From: Limosilactobacillus caecicola
Lineage (GTDB): Bacteria > Bacillota > Bacilli > Lactobacillales > Lactobacillaceae
NCBI RefSeq assembly: GCF_943192935.1
Contig: NZ_CALPCI010000005.1
Span: 1 to 64,000 of the forward strand
Direction of reading: 5' to 3'
DNA length: 64,000 bases
Below, in pieces: positions 15,692-22,723 of this stretch. Numbering within the stretch: position 1 is the stretch's first letter; each line of letters opens with the position of its first letter. A model generated the notes under the pieces. The model was not told the origin of the DNA, ran no database searches, and saw nothing but the letters and a program-made list of their open reading frames with translations. The position numbers and the translations under genes are program-made.

Positions 15692-15847
15692 TCACCTCCT
15701 TTGCCAGGAAATAAAAGCCAAAGTAAACAATTCAATAGACACAACCAGTAACCCAAATCTAATGCTAAATAAAAAGCCTGTAACTGCTAAGCAGATACAA
15801 GCCAACATAAATAGGATTACGGGTTCATTTATTTTCCAAAACTTCAT
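15692..15847 (-). CDS. Small membrane protein between terminase and portal (DUF1056-like)
   Basis: 51 residues: MKFWKINEP then two hydrophobic helices (VILFMLACICLAVTGFLF and LLVVSIELFTLAFISW) and a basic end. Such two-helix proteins sit at this site in many lactobacillus siphoviruses. Its stop lies inside the portal ribosome site. Function unknown. Confidence 0.7.
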   Translation of the reverse strand: MKFWKINEPVILFMLACICLAVTGFLFSIRFGLLVVSIELFTLAFISWQRR

Positions 15848-15929
15848 TGTTTTCACCACGCTTATTATTTAAATGAGTTGGTGCTGGAGCAGGTTCATCA
15901 TTATCACGAGTTTTTTCTTAATAATGTTT

Positions 15930-17639
15930 TTAAAAACCAAATCCATCACTAAACACATCCTCGTCTGTAACGTAATCATCAATATTTTCACGAAAACAAA
16001 TTGCATAAGCATCCAGCAAAGCATCCGCCGCGTCAATTTTGTTAGAGTATTTATTTTTATCGATGCGGACCCCATTGTTGTCTGATTTCAGTACCGCATT
16101 CACCATTGCGCCAGTCAAAATCTCATTGTTGGAATGACGTACTCGTCGCTCCAATATATCATCCCGGAATTGCTTCGTCGGCATTGATAACGTAAGTGTT
16201 CCTTGGCGAACATCAATTTGTTTCCACTCAGGGTGTCCCTTTTCAATTTGAGTTAGCAACGAACCATATTGTGCCGGGTCATAACAAATGGCCTGCACGT
16301 CTAAATGATGTTCCTCCGCAAAATTGTCTAGCCATTCGTAAACCCGTTCGACATCAATAACTCCCGATTCTAGTTGGGTAATTTCACACTGCCCCATATC
16401 TTGTAACCGGATATAATCTAGCCGGTCAGCTTTGATTTTGGATTCTAGTCCATACTTTGTACCAACAAATGCATATGAATCCACATACCAATATCCATCT
16501 TGTGGGATTAACCAACTGATCGCGTAAAGGTCAGATGATTTACCAACGTCAATTCCAAACCAAACTCTCTGGCCATCAATGTCAATTGGATCAATTTCTG
16601 CATTATTCCAGGCGTCAATATCCATATAACTATCCTCCGCGGCTTGTCGCCACATATTGTAGTTCTTAACTAGTACCGCATTCTTGGTACCTTTTTCTTT
16701 GGCTTCTTTCCATCGCTTTTTCAGATAACCATTAACCTGATTCTGGAGTTCTGGAACGCTAAGAATAGGGTTTGACTTGATCCACATTTTAGGGTCGTCA
16801 ACTTCCAACACGTTATCTTGTTCAGCAATGTAAGCAAAATAAGTGTCATCCTGAATTTCGCCTTTTAAAACTTTAGTGGCATATGGGTATTCGATCGTGT
16901 GCATGGGCACGTTTAGATCAAACCCCGCTGTGGAAATAATCATAATGAGTGAATTATCTAGGAGTGCTTGCCCCGATTCCAATAGTTCCATCATTTCAGT
17001 GGTTCGACTTGCGGCGTATTCGTCTAGGATCCCAACATGTGGTTCAAACCCATCGACTGTTCCCGTTTCCTTAGATAGTGAACGGACATAAGAATAGTCA
17101 TCCAGATTGCTAATAAGGTCGCGGGTAACCTTGGTACCGCGCTTGGTATCTCCATCACGTGAACGTAAAGCATTCAGCCGCTTCTTGATCATGTTGAATA
17201 CGATATTGGCTTGCTTCTTATCGTTCGCCGTACAGAAGATCTGTCTGGAGAACGCCGGCGAATTTCCCATTAGGAACTCATACAAGGCAATACCTGAAAT
17301 CAGGATTGACTTACCATTTTTTCGGGCCATGGAAAGCATTCCCTTACGGAACCGCCGTTTAGTATCATCATCTTTACACCACCATCCATACATGTTAGCA
17401 ATTATGAACCGCTGAAAGTCGGCTAGTGGATAAGCGCGCATCGTTTTGGGGTCCGGCAGTATCTCCATAAATTTGATAACCTTGTTTGCCCGGCCGTTAT
17501 CATAAAAATAAGGGAAATCATCATTTTCCGACTTTTTTAAATCGTTTAAGTATCTTTTTGCCGCTAATATTACTTTATTTCCTGCAATTATCCGACCATC
17601 AATCACCTTTTCCGCATAATCTTCGGCGTAATTCATCAT
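15930..17639 (-). CDS. Terminase large subunit
   Basis: 569 residues. The ATPase has a Walker A-like ARKNGKS at residues 105-111 and Walker B GILDEY at 203-208; the RNase H-like nuclease begins with WFGIDVGKSSDL (Asp364 likely metal-binding) and includes the late acidic segment NKIDAADALLDAY. It cuts and translocates DNA into proheads. It overlaps the small subunit gene by ATGATG/TGA. With HNH and P27-type neighbours a cos-type packaging strategy is likely. Confidence 0.94.
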   Translation of the reverse strand: MMNYAEDYAEKVIDGRIIAGNKVILAAKRYLNDLKKSENDDFPYFYDNGRANKVIKFMEILPDPKTMRAYPLADFQRFIIANMYGWWCKDDDTKRRFRKGMLSMARKNGKSILISGIALYEFLMGNSPAFSRQIFCTANDKKQANIVFNMIKKRLNALRSRDGDTKRGTKVTRDLISNLDDYSYVRSLSKETGTVDGFEPHVGILDEYAASRTTEMMELLESGQALLDNSLIMIISTAGFDLNVPMHTIEYPYATKVLKGEIQDDTYFAYIAEQDNVLEVDDPKMWIKSNPILSVPELQNQVNGYLKKRWKEAKEKGTKNAVLVKNYNMWRQAAEDSYMDIDAWNNAEIDPIDIDGQRVWFGIDVGKSSDLYAISWLIPQDGYWYVDSYAFVGTKYGLESKIKADRLDYIRLQDMGQCEITQLESGVIDVERVYEWLDNFAEEHHLDVQAICYDPAQYGSLLTQIEKGHPEWKQIDVRQGTLTLSMPTKQFRDDILERRVRHSNNEILTGAMVNAVLKSDNNGVRIDKNKYSNKIDAADALLDAYAICFRENIDDYVTDEDVFSDGFGF

Positions 17640-18103
17640 GAAATACCATACTTTTCACGCAAAGATTTATGTTCGTCCTGGTCATTAGCTTTTGGCATGT
17701 TCATCTGGAGTCTTGAATTAACATTTAATCCTAAGTCAGAAGCTAATCCTTTGATATTCCGGGTACATTTATCAATGATTGACGTGTAATAATTAACGGT
17801 ATCTGAATCGCCGGCAAAATCTTTTGTCGATCGAAATTCCTTAGATGCCCGGTTGTAAATACTGTACCAGGTACAATATAGTTCTAACTCACTCCGATCC
17901 AAATTTCGCAGGGGTAAATTCCCTAATGAATTAATGATCCGACGATATTCAGCTTTGGCCACCTTATCCAGATGTGCCGGCGGCGTCTTTTGCAAAGCAG
18001 GAAAACCATCTGCAGCTAAAAATTCCGCCTTGTATTTTGCTTCCTGTTCAACAACTCGCAAATGGCCGGTTGATTGCGATAATAATTTTTGCTTTCTTGC
18101 CAA
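17636..18103 (-). CDS. Terminase small subunit, P27 family
   Basis: 155 residues from a TTG at 18103, which lies eight bases after GGAGG; the ATG at 18139 has no ribosome site. The start MARKQKLLSQSTGHL, the segment PPAHLDKVAKAEYRRIINSL and the SELELYCTWYSIYNRASKEF helices match P27-type small terminases, which recognise the packaging site. It overlaps the large subunit gene. Confidence 0.85.
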   Translation of the reverse strand: MARKQKLLSQSTGHLRVVEQEAKYKAEFLAADGFPALQKTPPAHLDKVAKAEYRRIINSLGNLPLRNLDRSELELYCTWYSIYNRASKEFRSTKDFAGDSDTVNYYTSIIDKCTRNIKGLASDLGLNVNSRLQMNMPKANDQDEHKSLREKYGIS

Positions 18104-18117
18104 ATTTCCCACCTCCG

Positions 18118-18180
18118 TGCTATGATGATTGCGGTCCAAAATATTAGAGCGTCAAGCGTTTATTCGTTTGGCGCTTTTTT
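18118..18180 (+). ncRNA. Plus-strand extended -10 followed by hairpin terminator
   Basis: TGCTATGAT (18118-18126) is an extended -10 on the strand opposite the late genes. At 18148-18175 lies a hairpin (AGCGTCAAGCG with CGTTTGGCGCT, two G-U pairs) followed by six T. A very short antisense transcript could be made here. No -35 is evident. Confidence 0.35.
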
Positions 18181-18288
18181 CGTGTTCGTCCGGCTGAACG
18201 AAAAATTGTTGGAATTTTTCATGTGAAAAAGTCGATGTGCGTTCAAGCTTCTTTAAAAATCTAGCCCCCGATGAAAATGGAGGGGGCC
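18181..18288. other. Intergenic region between HNH gene and small terminase, cos candidate
   Basis: In HNH-type siphoviruses the cohesive-end site lies near this gap. A GCCCCC/GGGGGC inverted repeat (about 18266-18290) is present close to the HNH stop. No 12-13 base cos overhang can be identified by eye. Confidence 0.3.
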
Positions 18289-19077
18289 TTACCGATTTTT
18301 GACCACTCGGTACCCCGTAAAGTCAGCCCGTTTAAAATCGTTCAAAATCTTCACAAAATTGATCTTTTGTTTTCGCTCAATTAATCTTTGCTCACAAACG
18401 CTTGGTTGAGTATCGATTACTATATGATCGATATGATGATAGTTACTAAGTAACGTATCGATCCGCTTATCAGGTAATGTCCTAATGATCCATACATTGT
18501 TGAACGTTTGCTCTGCCTTGAGCTTTCGTAACATCTGATCAAAGAACAACATAATGTAATCATGAACATCATGGTTACGATGACGGCTTGGCAATCCAGA
18601 CAATGCTTGCATCAACTCATCATAGTCATAGATTAGATCATGGTCAGTCATGTGTCGTTTAACATATGTTGACTTACCGCTTGCAGGCAGTCCACAAACC
18701 ATTGTGATATTCATGTAACGTTTCATTCCTTTATGATGTTTCATCCATTCTCGCTTAGTCTTAATCTTATGACACTCACGACATAGGGACTGCAGATTAC
18801 TGCTGTCTAACCTATCCTCCCAGTCGTCCTTGCTTGGAATAATATGGTCCACCAGTACCGCCTCACTTCCGCATCGCTGACACAATCCGTAGTCACGTTC
18901 TAGGATTTCATTCCGCTTATGACGCCATTCAGTTGAGTGGTAAAACTTTAAATATTCATTCTCTTCAACCTTGCGATGATAGTTATAAGCACGATCATTG
19001 TCCTGCCTAATTACCTTGTCATAGGTAACCAATACTGGCTTACCACCGACAAAGGTCAGCTTAGTCGGCTTCGTCAT
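18289..19077 (-). CDS. HNH endonuclease fused to P-loop kinase-like domain
   Basis: 262 residues. Residues ~45-112 are an HNH nuclease: CQRCGSEAVLVDHIIP with a second Cys pair in LCRECH. Residues ~121-262 are a separate P-loop domain: ITMVCGLPASGKSTYVKRHM (Walker A 129-137), an acidic LIYDYDEL segment, and a C-terminal region like polynucleotide or adenylate-type kinases (QRLIERKQKINF). HNH proteins beside terminase assist cos cutting. The added kinase-like domain could act on DNA ends, but that is inference. Confidence 0.8.
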   Translation of the reverse strand: MTKPTKLTFVGGKPVLVTYDKVIRQDNDRAYNYHRKVEENEYLKFYHSTEWRHKRNEILERDYGLCQRCGSEAVLVDHIIPSKDDWEDRLDSSNLQSLCRECHKIKTKREWMKHHKGMKRYMNITMVCGLPASGKSTYVKRHMTDHDLIYDYDELMQALSGLPSRHRNHDVHDYIMLFFDQMLRKLKAEQTFNNVWIIRTLPDKRIDTLLSNYHHIDHIVIDTQPSVCEQRLIERKQKINFVKILNDFKRADFTGYRVVKNR

Positions 19078-19109
19078 TTAATACCGTCCCCCCTGTTGAT
19101 CAATAAATG

Positions 19110-19346
19110 TCATTCTGTAATATCAATGACCCTATATTGATCTAAGTATGGCTTAATAGATCCTAATGACCTGGTCGAGTAACCGACGGATGCATCAATT
19201 AAATAGGTTGGATCACCGTGAAAGTCATTAGCATCTTGATGCAGTGCAGCCATACTAAACGGATGTTTGCCTTGACTACGTAACTCAGTAATCTTTTTCA
19301 CAAGTGCATCCGCATCATGAATCTTATAAACCGTTATCTTTTGCAT
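19110..19346 (-). CDS. Hypothetical phage protein
   Basis: 78 residues, beginning MQKITVYKIHDADALVKKIT. It looks like a small alpha/beta soluble protein with the central segment HQDANDFHGDPTYLIDASVG. It lies between the HNH fusion and a small HTH protein in the late operon. No family recognised. Confidence 0.6.
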   Translation of the reverse strand: MQKITVYKIHDADALVKKITELRSQGKHPFSMAALHQDANDFHGDPTYLIDASVGYSTRSLGSIKPYLDQYRVIDITE

Positions 19347-19405
19347 TCAGCTCACCTCTTTAGATCTTGTGCAAACAAAAAGACGGTAGCCATTAAGCTA
19401 TCGCC

Positions 19406-19624
19406 CTAGTTATCATTCTTCCTCGGATCTTTGACACCCGTGATTGCTTCCATACCTTCAGTCGTCACAACCCATGTCGTCCCGAACTTTCTAATTGTTC
19501 CTTCGGGAAACTTACTTGGGTTTTGTTTATAAAATATACGAACGTAACTTTCCGAATGTCCCCAAATTTTAGATGCTTCCTTTGCATCCATAATATCTGG
19601 ATTGTTCAAATTTAGTGAAGCCAT
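19406..19624 (-). CDS. Small helix-turn-helix DNA-binding protein
   Basis: 72 residues. Residues ~12-40 (MDAKEASKIWGHSESYVRIF) form a MerR/excisionase-like winged helix motif, followed by a wing (IRKFGTTWVVTTEGMEAITG). It probably binds DNA, perhaps as a late modulator. Its start overlaps the end of the upstream 34-residue membrane peptide gene. Confidence 0.65.
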   Translation of the reverse strand: MASLNLNNPDIMDAKEASKIWGHSESYVRIFYKQNPSKFPEGTIRKFGTTWVVTTEGMEAITGVKDPRKNDN

Positions 19625-19716
19625 AGTTTCACCATCCCATCTATTGCCCAGATAACAATCCCAGCAATAATTCCATAACAGGCATACCTATAATATTTCT
19701 TTTCTTTTTGACTCAT
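19612..19716 (-). CDS. 34-residue single-span membrane peptide
   Basis: It starts MSQKEKKYYRYA and has one hydrophobic helix (YGIIAGIVIWAIDGMV). It ends inside the start of the HTH gene, so the two are probably coupled. Function unknown. Confidence 0.45.
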   Translation of the reverse strand: MSQKEKKYYRYACYGIIAGIVIWAIDGMVKLWLH

Positions 19717-19766
19717 GGTAAGATTTAGATATGGCAATAAGGGGAGTCGCTTACGGCTCAACCCTT
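19716..19766 (+). ncRNA. Plus-strand extended -10 with hairpin
   Basis: TGGTAAGAT (19716-19724) is followed at about 19737-19766 by a hairpin (AAGGGGAGTCG / CGGCTCAACCCTT). The following T-run is poor (GTTGTT). It is a weaker member of the plus-strand cassette group. Confidence 0.25.
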
Positions 19767-19770
19767 GTTG

Positions 19771-19911
19771 TTAATGATTTAGAAGATGTTTGATAATCGT
19801 TCTGGCTAGATCAACAAGTCCAGTTGCTGGTGTGGCCCAAGCTCCGATCGCTATCCATTTAGCAATCTCAGCTTTATTATCAGATGTCTTCTTTTTGTTT
19901 TTCTTTGCCAT
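19771..19911 (-). CDS. 46-residue phage peptide with hydrophobic helix
   Basis: A very basic N-terminus (MAKKNKKKTSDNK) is followed by an amphipathic or weakly membrane helix (IAKWIAIGAWATPATGLVDL). It has a strong ribosome site (AAGGAGGCAAGAT) and its own promoter just upstream, so expression is likely. Function unknown. Confidence 0.55.
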   Translation of the reverse strand: MAKKNKKKTSDNKAEIAKWIAIGAWATPATGLVDLARTIIKHLLNH

Positions 19912-19937
19912 ATCTTGCCTCCTTCCTTTCAATTATT

Positions 19938-19966
19938 ATAATATCACTCTTGCGTATTATTATCAA
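19938..19966 (-). promoter_or_regulatory. Promoter for the 46-residue peptide gene
   Basis: On the minus strand: TTGATA (19966-19961), a 17-base spacer, then TATTAT (19943-19938). The ribosome site of the gene follows directly. Confidence 0.65.
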
Positions 19967-20116
19967 TACTTTTACGTGATTAATTAAAAGAAATTTATGG
20001 TAAAAAGATCGGCTGTTAAATCAACCTCTCCTACCAAAAGCAATTATTATCTTTGCGTGAAACATCTATGATCACTGTTATATCAATGATGTTTTGTGAA
20101 ACATTGTAAATAATCG

Positions 20117-20145
20117 TTGACAATCAATTGATGCTAACATAAGAT
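20117..20145 (+). promoter_or_regulatory. Strong plus-strand promoter for antisense RNA
   Basis: A perfect TTGACA at 20117-20122, a 17-base spacer, and TAAGAT at 20140-20145. No plus-strand coding sequence lies downstream, only a short region ending in a terminator. Confidence 0.75.
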
Positions 20146-20151
20146 ATAGAT

Positions 20152-20260
20152 GTACAGAAAAAGCAATTACGTTTTGCCCACGTAATTGCTTCTCCATCTT
20201 TTTGTTGGTTTACATTGCTGTGCGTTTTGAGTTGTGTCTTGCTATTGCAAGGCTTTTTTT
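20152..20260 (+). ncRNA. Antisense RNA overlapping the 3' end of the small membrane protein mRNA
   Basis: The inferred transcript starts ~20152, carries an 11-bp hairpin at 20162-20190, and ends at a hairpin (CTTGC TATT GCAAG, about 20238-20251) followed by GGC and seven T ending at 20260. The minus-strand mRNA of the membrane protein (stop 20259) runs through to a terminator at about 20156, so the two RNAs would share about 105 complementary bases. It also holds CTGTGCG at 20218-20224, complementary to CGCACAG over the ribosome site of the mRNA. This is the layout of type I antitoxins. Confidence 0.55.
20156..20193 (-). terminator. Rho-independent terminator of the membrane protein mRNA
   Basis: On the minus strand GAAGCAATTACGT, a GGGCAAA loop, then ACGTAATTGC and five T. 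The stem is at least 11 perfect pairs. Confidence 0.75.
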
Positions 20261-20498
20261 ATTTTCTGATAAAACGTACCAGAGCTTTAACTAAACTACT
20301 ACCAACTGTACCGCCCAGTACAATACCAATAGCAGCCATAACAGCATAAAAGTACATCCAACGAATGATTGATTTTCTCAATGATTCTGGACAGTCTTTT
20401 AACTGTTTTATTATATCTGGCAAATATTTCATTACCGATTCATGGTTATTTTCCTTTACAAAGCTAGAAGCACTCGTAAAACTAACAAGCGTCTGCAT
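20259..20498 (-). CDS. Small membrane protein, candidate type I toxin
   Basis: 79 residues from the ATG at 20498; the in-frame start at 20534 has no ribosome site. Residues 1-~48 are soluble (MQTLVSFTSASSFVKENNHE), ~49-70 form a membrane helix (YFYAVMAAIGIVLGGTVGSS), and the end is basic (ALVRFIRK). The mRNA leader starts near 20567 from an extended -10 and contains CTGTGCG (20543-20549), which can pair with CGCACAG at 20513-20519 and partly hide the AGGAGG site. With the convergent antisense RNA this resembles txpA/RatA or Fst systems, although the protein is longer than those toxins. Confidence 0.6.
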   Translation of the reverse strand: MQTLVSFTSASSFVKENNHESVMKYLPDIIKQLKDCPESLRKSIIRWMYFYAVMAAIGIVLGGTVGSSLVKALVRFIRK

Positions 20499-20573
20499 AT
20501 ATGCATCCCCTCCTGTGCGGTGAAGTCGTAACAATAAAGATTCGCACAGTAAGAGGTATAACCAACAGTGCTA

Positions 20574-20582
20574 ATTATAACA
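20574..20582 (-). promoter_or_regulatory. Extended -10 promoter for the small membrane protein
   Basis: TGTTATAAT on the minus strand (TATAAT 20579-20574 with the TGn extension). No clear -35. It lies about 75 bases upstream of the start codon, leaving a structured leader. Confidence 0.55.
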
Positions 20583-20705
20583 CACTCAAGAGTATTTTTT
20601 GCTATTAAATAGCTTTCTTTTACCGTATAAGGCTTTTTAAACTGTGCTAGCCATTTATACCACAGTCCGTATCAAACGCTCATACGCGTCGTAAATTGTC
20701 TTTTT

Positions 20706-20735
20706 ATAAAAAAAGCCGGCCATTAAGACCAGCTT
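20706..20735 (-). terminator. Terminator of the large non-coding RNA
   Basis: On the minus strand AGCTGGTC, loop TTAAT, GGCCGGCT, then seven T. Eight pairs with two G-U. Confidence 0.85.
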
Positions 20736-21651
20736 GAATGAAAGAAAGTATCTTAAGATATCGAAATATGTTGTGACGTAATCATCCGCAATGCTTAAGA
20801 CTTCCTTTGCCCGAAGGCAATGTTGATATCGGGTCACGCTCCCGAGTTGACACCAGGCAATGCCAACGCTATCTATAAGCTATCAACGCCAATCAATTCA
20901 GATGAGAGTGTACTATCTCATATTTTATTTTGTCGGTGCCATAGTAGCCCTCGGAAGGTATCTACCGTTTCCGTCTCAGCACCAACAACCACCCGCCAAG
21001 GGATCGAACCTTGCTTTTGCCAATTGCGAGATATCCTAACCGTGTGGATAGCATAAAAGCGATATCTCCGCTACGTCTCTCACCACTGTTGACACGTAGC
21101 TACCGTAATCAAGCAATCGGCTAGCTCCATCAGCTACGGGTAATGAAGAAGGCTGGCCCATAAGCTGGACATTGTCAACTTAGCCCTACTACCACTTCGG
21201 GTACCTCCTCAACGACTACTGTTCTGAACCAACAGATATGTACGTCACTGTTGGCCTTCCGCCAGAAAGAGTAGTCAATGCGCTCGGTGGAGGAATCGAA
21301 CCACCAACTAGCAGGAACGACCTACTAGCCTCCGTGTGCTTGTAGTGGCGTGGTGGTGACCCATACTCGCTACTGAACACCATCAGCATAATGTAAAGCG
21401 CTCGTCCCGTACCAGGCCTCGTAAGGCATCTGGCGCTCTTCCATTAAAAAAGACAAGTCTTTTTACTAGCTTTACATCATCGCAATCGCTAAGCCGTAAA
21501 AGTTGATTGCAGACTTCTTTATCCTTTCGGAATGGATGCCTGAGATGATGAGAGTAGCGCAGTATGAGATTTACTGTAATTATTTAGAAGGTAATCCACA
21601 TCATCATCTCTAGCAGTTTAATGACTTGCTTAGGTCAATCTTTTCAACAAT
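20706..21651 (-). ncRNA. Large structured non-coding RNA in the late region (GOLLD/ROOL-like)
   Basis: About 0.95 kb with no plausible gene lies between a late promoter and a terminator. It is full of perfect helices on the minus strand: 21469-21477 with 21391-21399 (9 bp); 21270-21276 with 21214-21220, enclosing 21248-21254 with 21229-21235; 21094-21100 with 21070-21076; 21061-21068 with 21028-21035 (8 bp); 20979-20988 with 20930-20939 (10 bp, one G-U); and a UUCG tetraloop hairpin at 20807-20820. Two tRNA T-arm-like motifs (GGTTCGATTCC near 21295, GGTTCGATCCC near 21005) are present. Size, phage context and ornate folding fit the GOLLD and ROOL RNA classes; which one, or a new class, cannot be decided by eye. 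Confidence 0.7.
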
Positions 21652-21657
21652 ACCAAT

Positions 21658-21663
21658 ATAATA
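21658..21663 (-). promoter_or_regulatory. -10 box of the late promoter
   Basis: TATTAT on the minus strand, eight bases downstream of the last CGGGAT iteron. The -35 position (about 21681-21686) falls in the iterons and does not resemble TTGACA, as expected for an activator-dependent promoter. Confidence 0.55.
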
Positions 21664-21671
21664 TGATTGCA

Positions 21672-21732
21672 ATCCCGTTGACGTCCCGAAAACATCCCGA
21701 ATTCATCCCGTTTTTATCCCGAAAGTATCCCG
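21672..21732 (-). promoter_or_regulatory. Six CGGGAT iterons at 11-bp spacing, probable ArpU operator
   Basis: CGGGAT (once CGGGAC) occurs with its lowest base at 21672, 21683, 21694, 21705, 21716 and 21727, each exactly 11 bp apart. The array starts three bases after the ArpU stop codon and ends eight bases before a -10 box. The one-helical-turn phasing suggests cooperative binding of a late activator on one DNA face. Confidence 0.75.
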
Positions 21733-21734
21733 TT

Positions 21735-22196
21735 TTAGTTTCCTTCAATGGTCAAAAATGAAGATAAATACTCATACGGAATCTTATACTTAACTCGAGC
21801 GCTGTATTCAAACGTTCGGGCAAACGCTAGACAAGCTGAACGATCACGTTTACTGTACGAATCGTTGCTATCAAGTTTGAGATGCTGCTTTGTCTGCCAA
21901 ACTGATAATCTTTGAATATATCGGTAAGTCAATATTTCTTTGCTGGGTGGCAAACAGCAATCAATGGCATATTCAACCGCTTTAATAATTGTCTTGTAAA
22001 TATTAAGTTTAATGTTCTTATCTTCCTGAGAGTTCCCTTTAACTGAACCAGAAACACCGGTGATGTCAGCTTTTGGGGAACTTACAAGAATCCCTGACAC
22101 TTCCACCACTCGCCAATAAGAACCCTTATCGGGGTTAAAGAAGCGTTTTACGTTTTTGATTGTTAATTCTTCATTGATTTCTGGAAACAGTCCCAC
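21735..22196 (-). CDS. ArpU-family late transcription regulator
   Basis: 153 residues from a GTG at 22196 (GGGGG seven bases upstream). It is all-helical; the C-terminal half (LTYRYIQRLSVWQTKQHLKL followed by SKRDRSACLAFARTFEYSAR) is the sigma region-4-like part of the ArpU/RinA group that switches on packaging and lysis genes. It lies at the early/late border, directly upstream of the iteron array and the large RNA. Autologous binding to the iterons is inference. Confidence 0.8.
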   Translation of the reverse strand: MGLFPEINEELTIKNVKRFFNPDKGSYWRVVEVSGILVSSPKADITGVSGSVKGNSQEDKNIKLNIYKTIIKAVEYAIDCCLPPSKEILTYRYIQRLSVWQTKQHLKLDSNDSYSKRDRSACLAFARTFEYSARVKYKIPYEYLSSFLTIEGN

Positions 22197-22226
22197 GATG
22201 TAACCCCCGTATCGTATAGTTAATAG

Positions 22227-22283
22227 TGATATAATAGATATGCTAAATCTTTGCGAGAGTCACCCATCGTGGTGACTTTTTTT
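22227..22283 (+). ncRNA. Plus-strand extended -10 and hairpin terminator
   Basis: TGATATAAT (22227-22235) is followed by a perfect hairpin AGTCACC/GGTGACT at 22258-22277 and seven T. The transcript would be only ~40 bases, antisense to the gap upstream of the ArpU gene. Confidence 0.4.
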
Positions 22284-22293
22284 ATTTTTCCAT

Positions 22294-22470
22294 TTATTGC
22301 TCGTCCAAGGCCTTTTGCAGCCAATCTTTGTAGACCACAACTGCTAAGTAATGCTGCGGCCCTTCAGTTTCAGTAATCGAAATACTAACAACTTCATAAT
22401 CTTCACAAAAATCGTCAATGTCCTGTTGAATATCATCTTTGCTATAAGCTTCAAACCATCTAGTCTTCAT
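22294..22470 (-). CDS. Hypothetical phage protein, 58 residues
   Basis: MKTRWFEAYSKDDIQQDIDD, then VVSISITETEGPQHYLAVVV and a terminal helix. The small alpha/beta layout suggests a compact soluble protein. It overlaps the upstream gene by 11 bases. Function unknown. Confidence 0.6.
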   Translation of the reverse strand: MKTRWFEAYSKDDIQQDIDDFCEDYEVVSISITETEGPQHYLAVVVYKDWLQKALDEQ

Positions 22471-22723
22471 CGTCCTTCACCTCGTTTTGCGAATCCTCCC
22501 AAAACATTTCTAATAACGAAATTCGGAAGCCCAAATAGCTATAGTATTGTTTCATTGTGGTTAACTGCTCTTTCGTTAGACTATTTAAAAGCGCCGTATT
22601 ACTGGTCCCGTCTTCTGGACATTCTCTATCCAAGAACCTTTGTAGATGTTCAATTTTAAGATTGAGTTCTGATTTTTCTTCTCTTAATTTTGGAACTAAT
22701 TCATCATAATTCTGCATCGTCAT
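22460..22723 (-). CDS. Small coiled-coil phage protein (crAss001_48-like)
   Basis: 87 residues, two helices: PKLREEKSELNLKIEHLQRF and LTKEQLTTMKQYYSYLGFRI, with an acidic C-terminus. The pattern (helix, FL turn, MxxYxxxLxxRI) matches a widespread small phage family named after crAss001_48. It overlaps the upstream stop by ATGA. Role unknown. Confidence 0.6.
   Translation of the reverse strand: MTMQNYDELVPKLREEKSELNLKIEHLQRFLDRECPEDGTSNTALLNSLTKEQLTTMKQYYSYLGFRISLLEMFWEDSQNEVKDDED

Noticed and set aside
20990-21320. Two tRNA genes suggested by GGTTCGATCCC and GGTTCGATTCC on the minus strand
   Set aside because: No matching acceptor stems, D arms or anticodon arms can be drawn at the right distances. 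The flanking bases pair in other ways (for example CTAGTAGG/CCTGCTAG), so these are better seen as parts of the large RNA.
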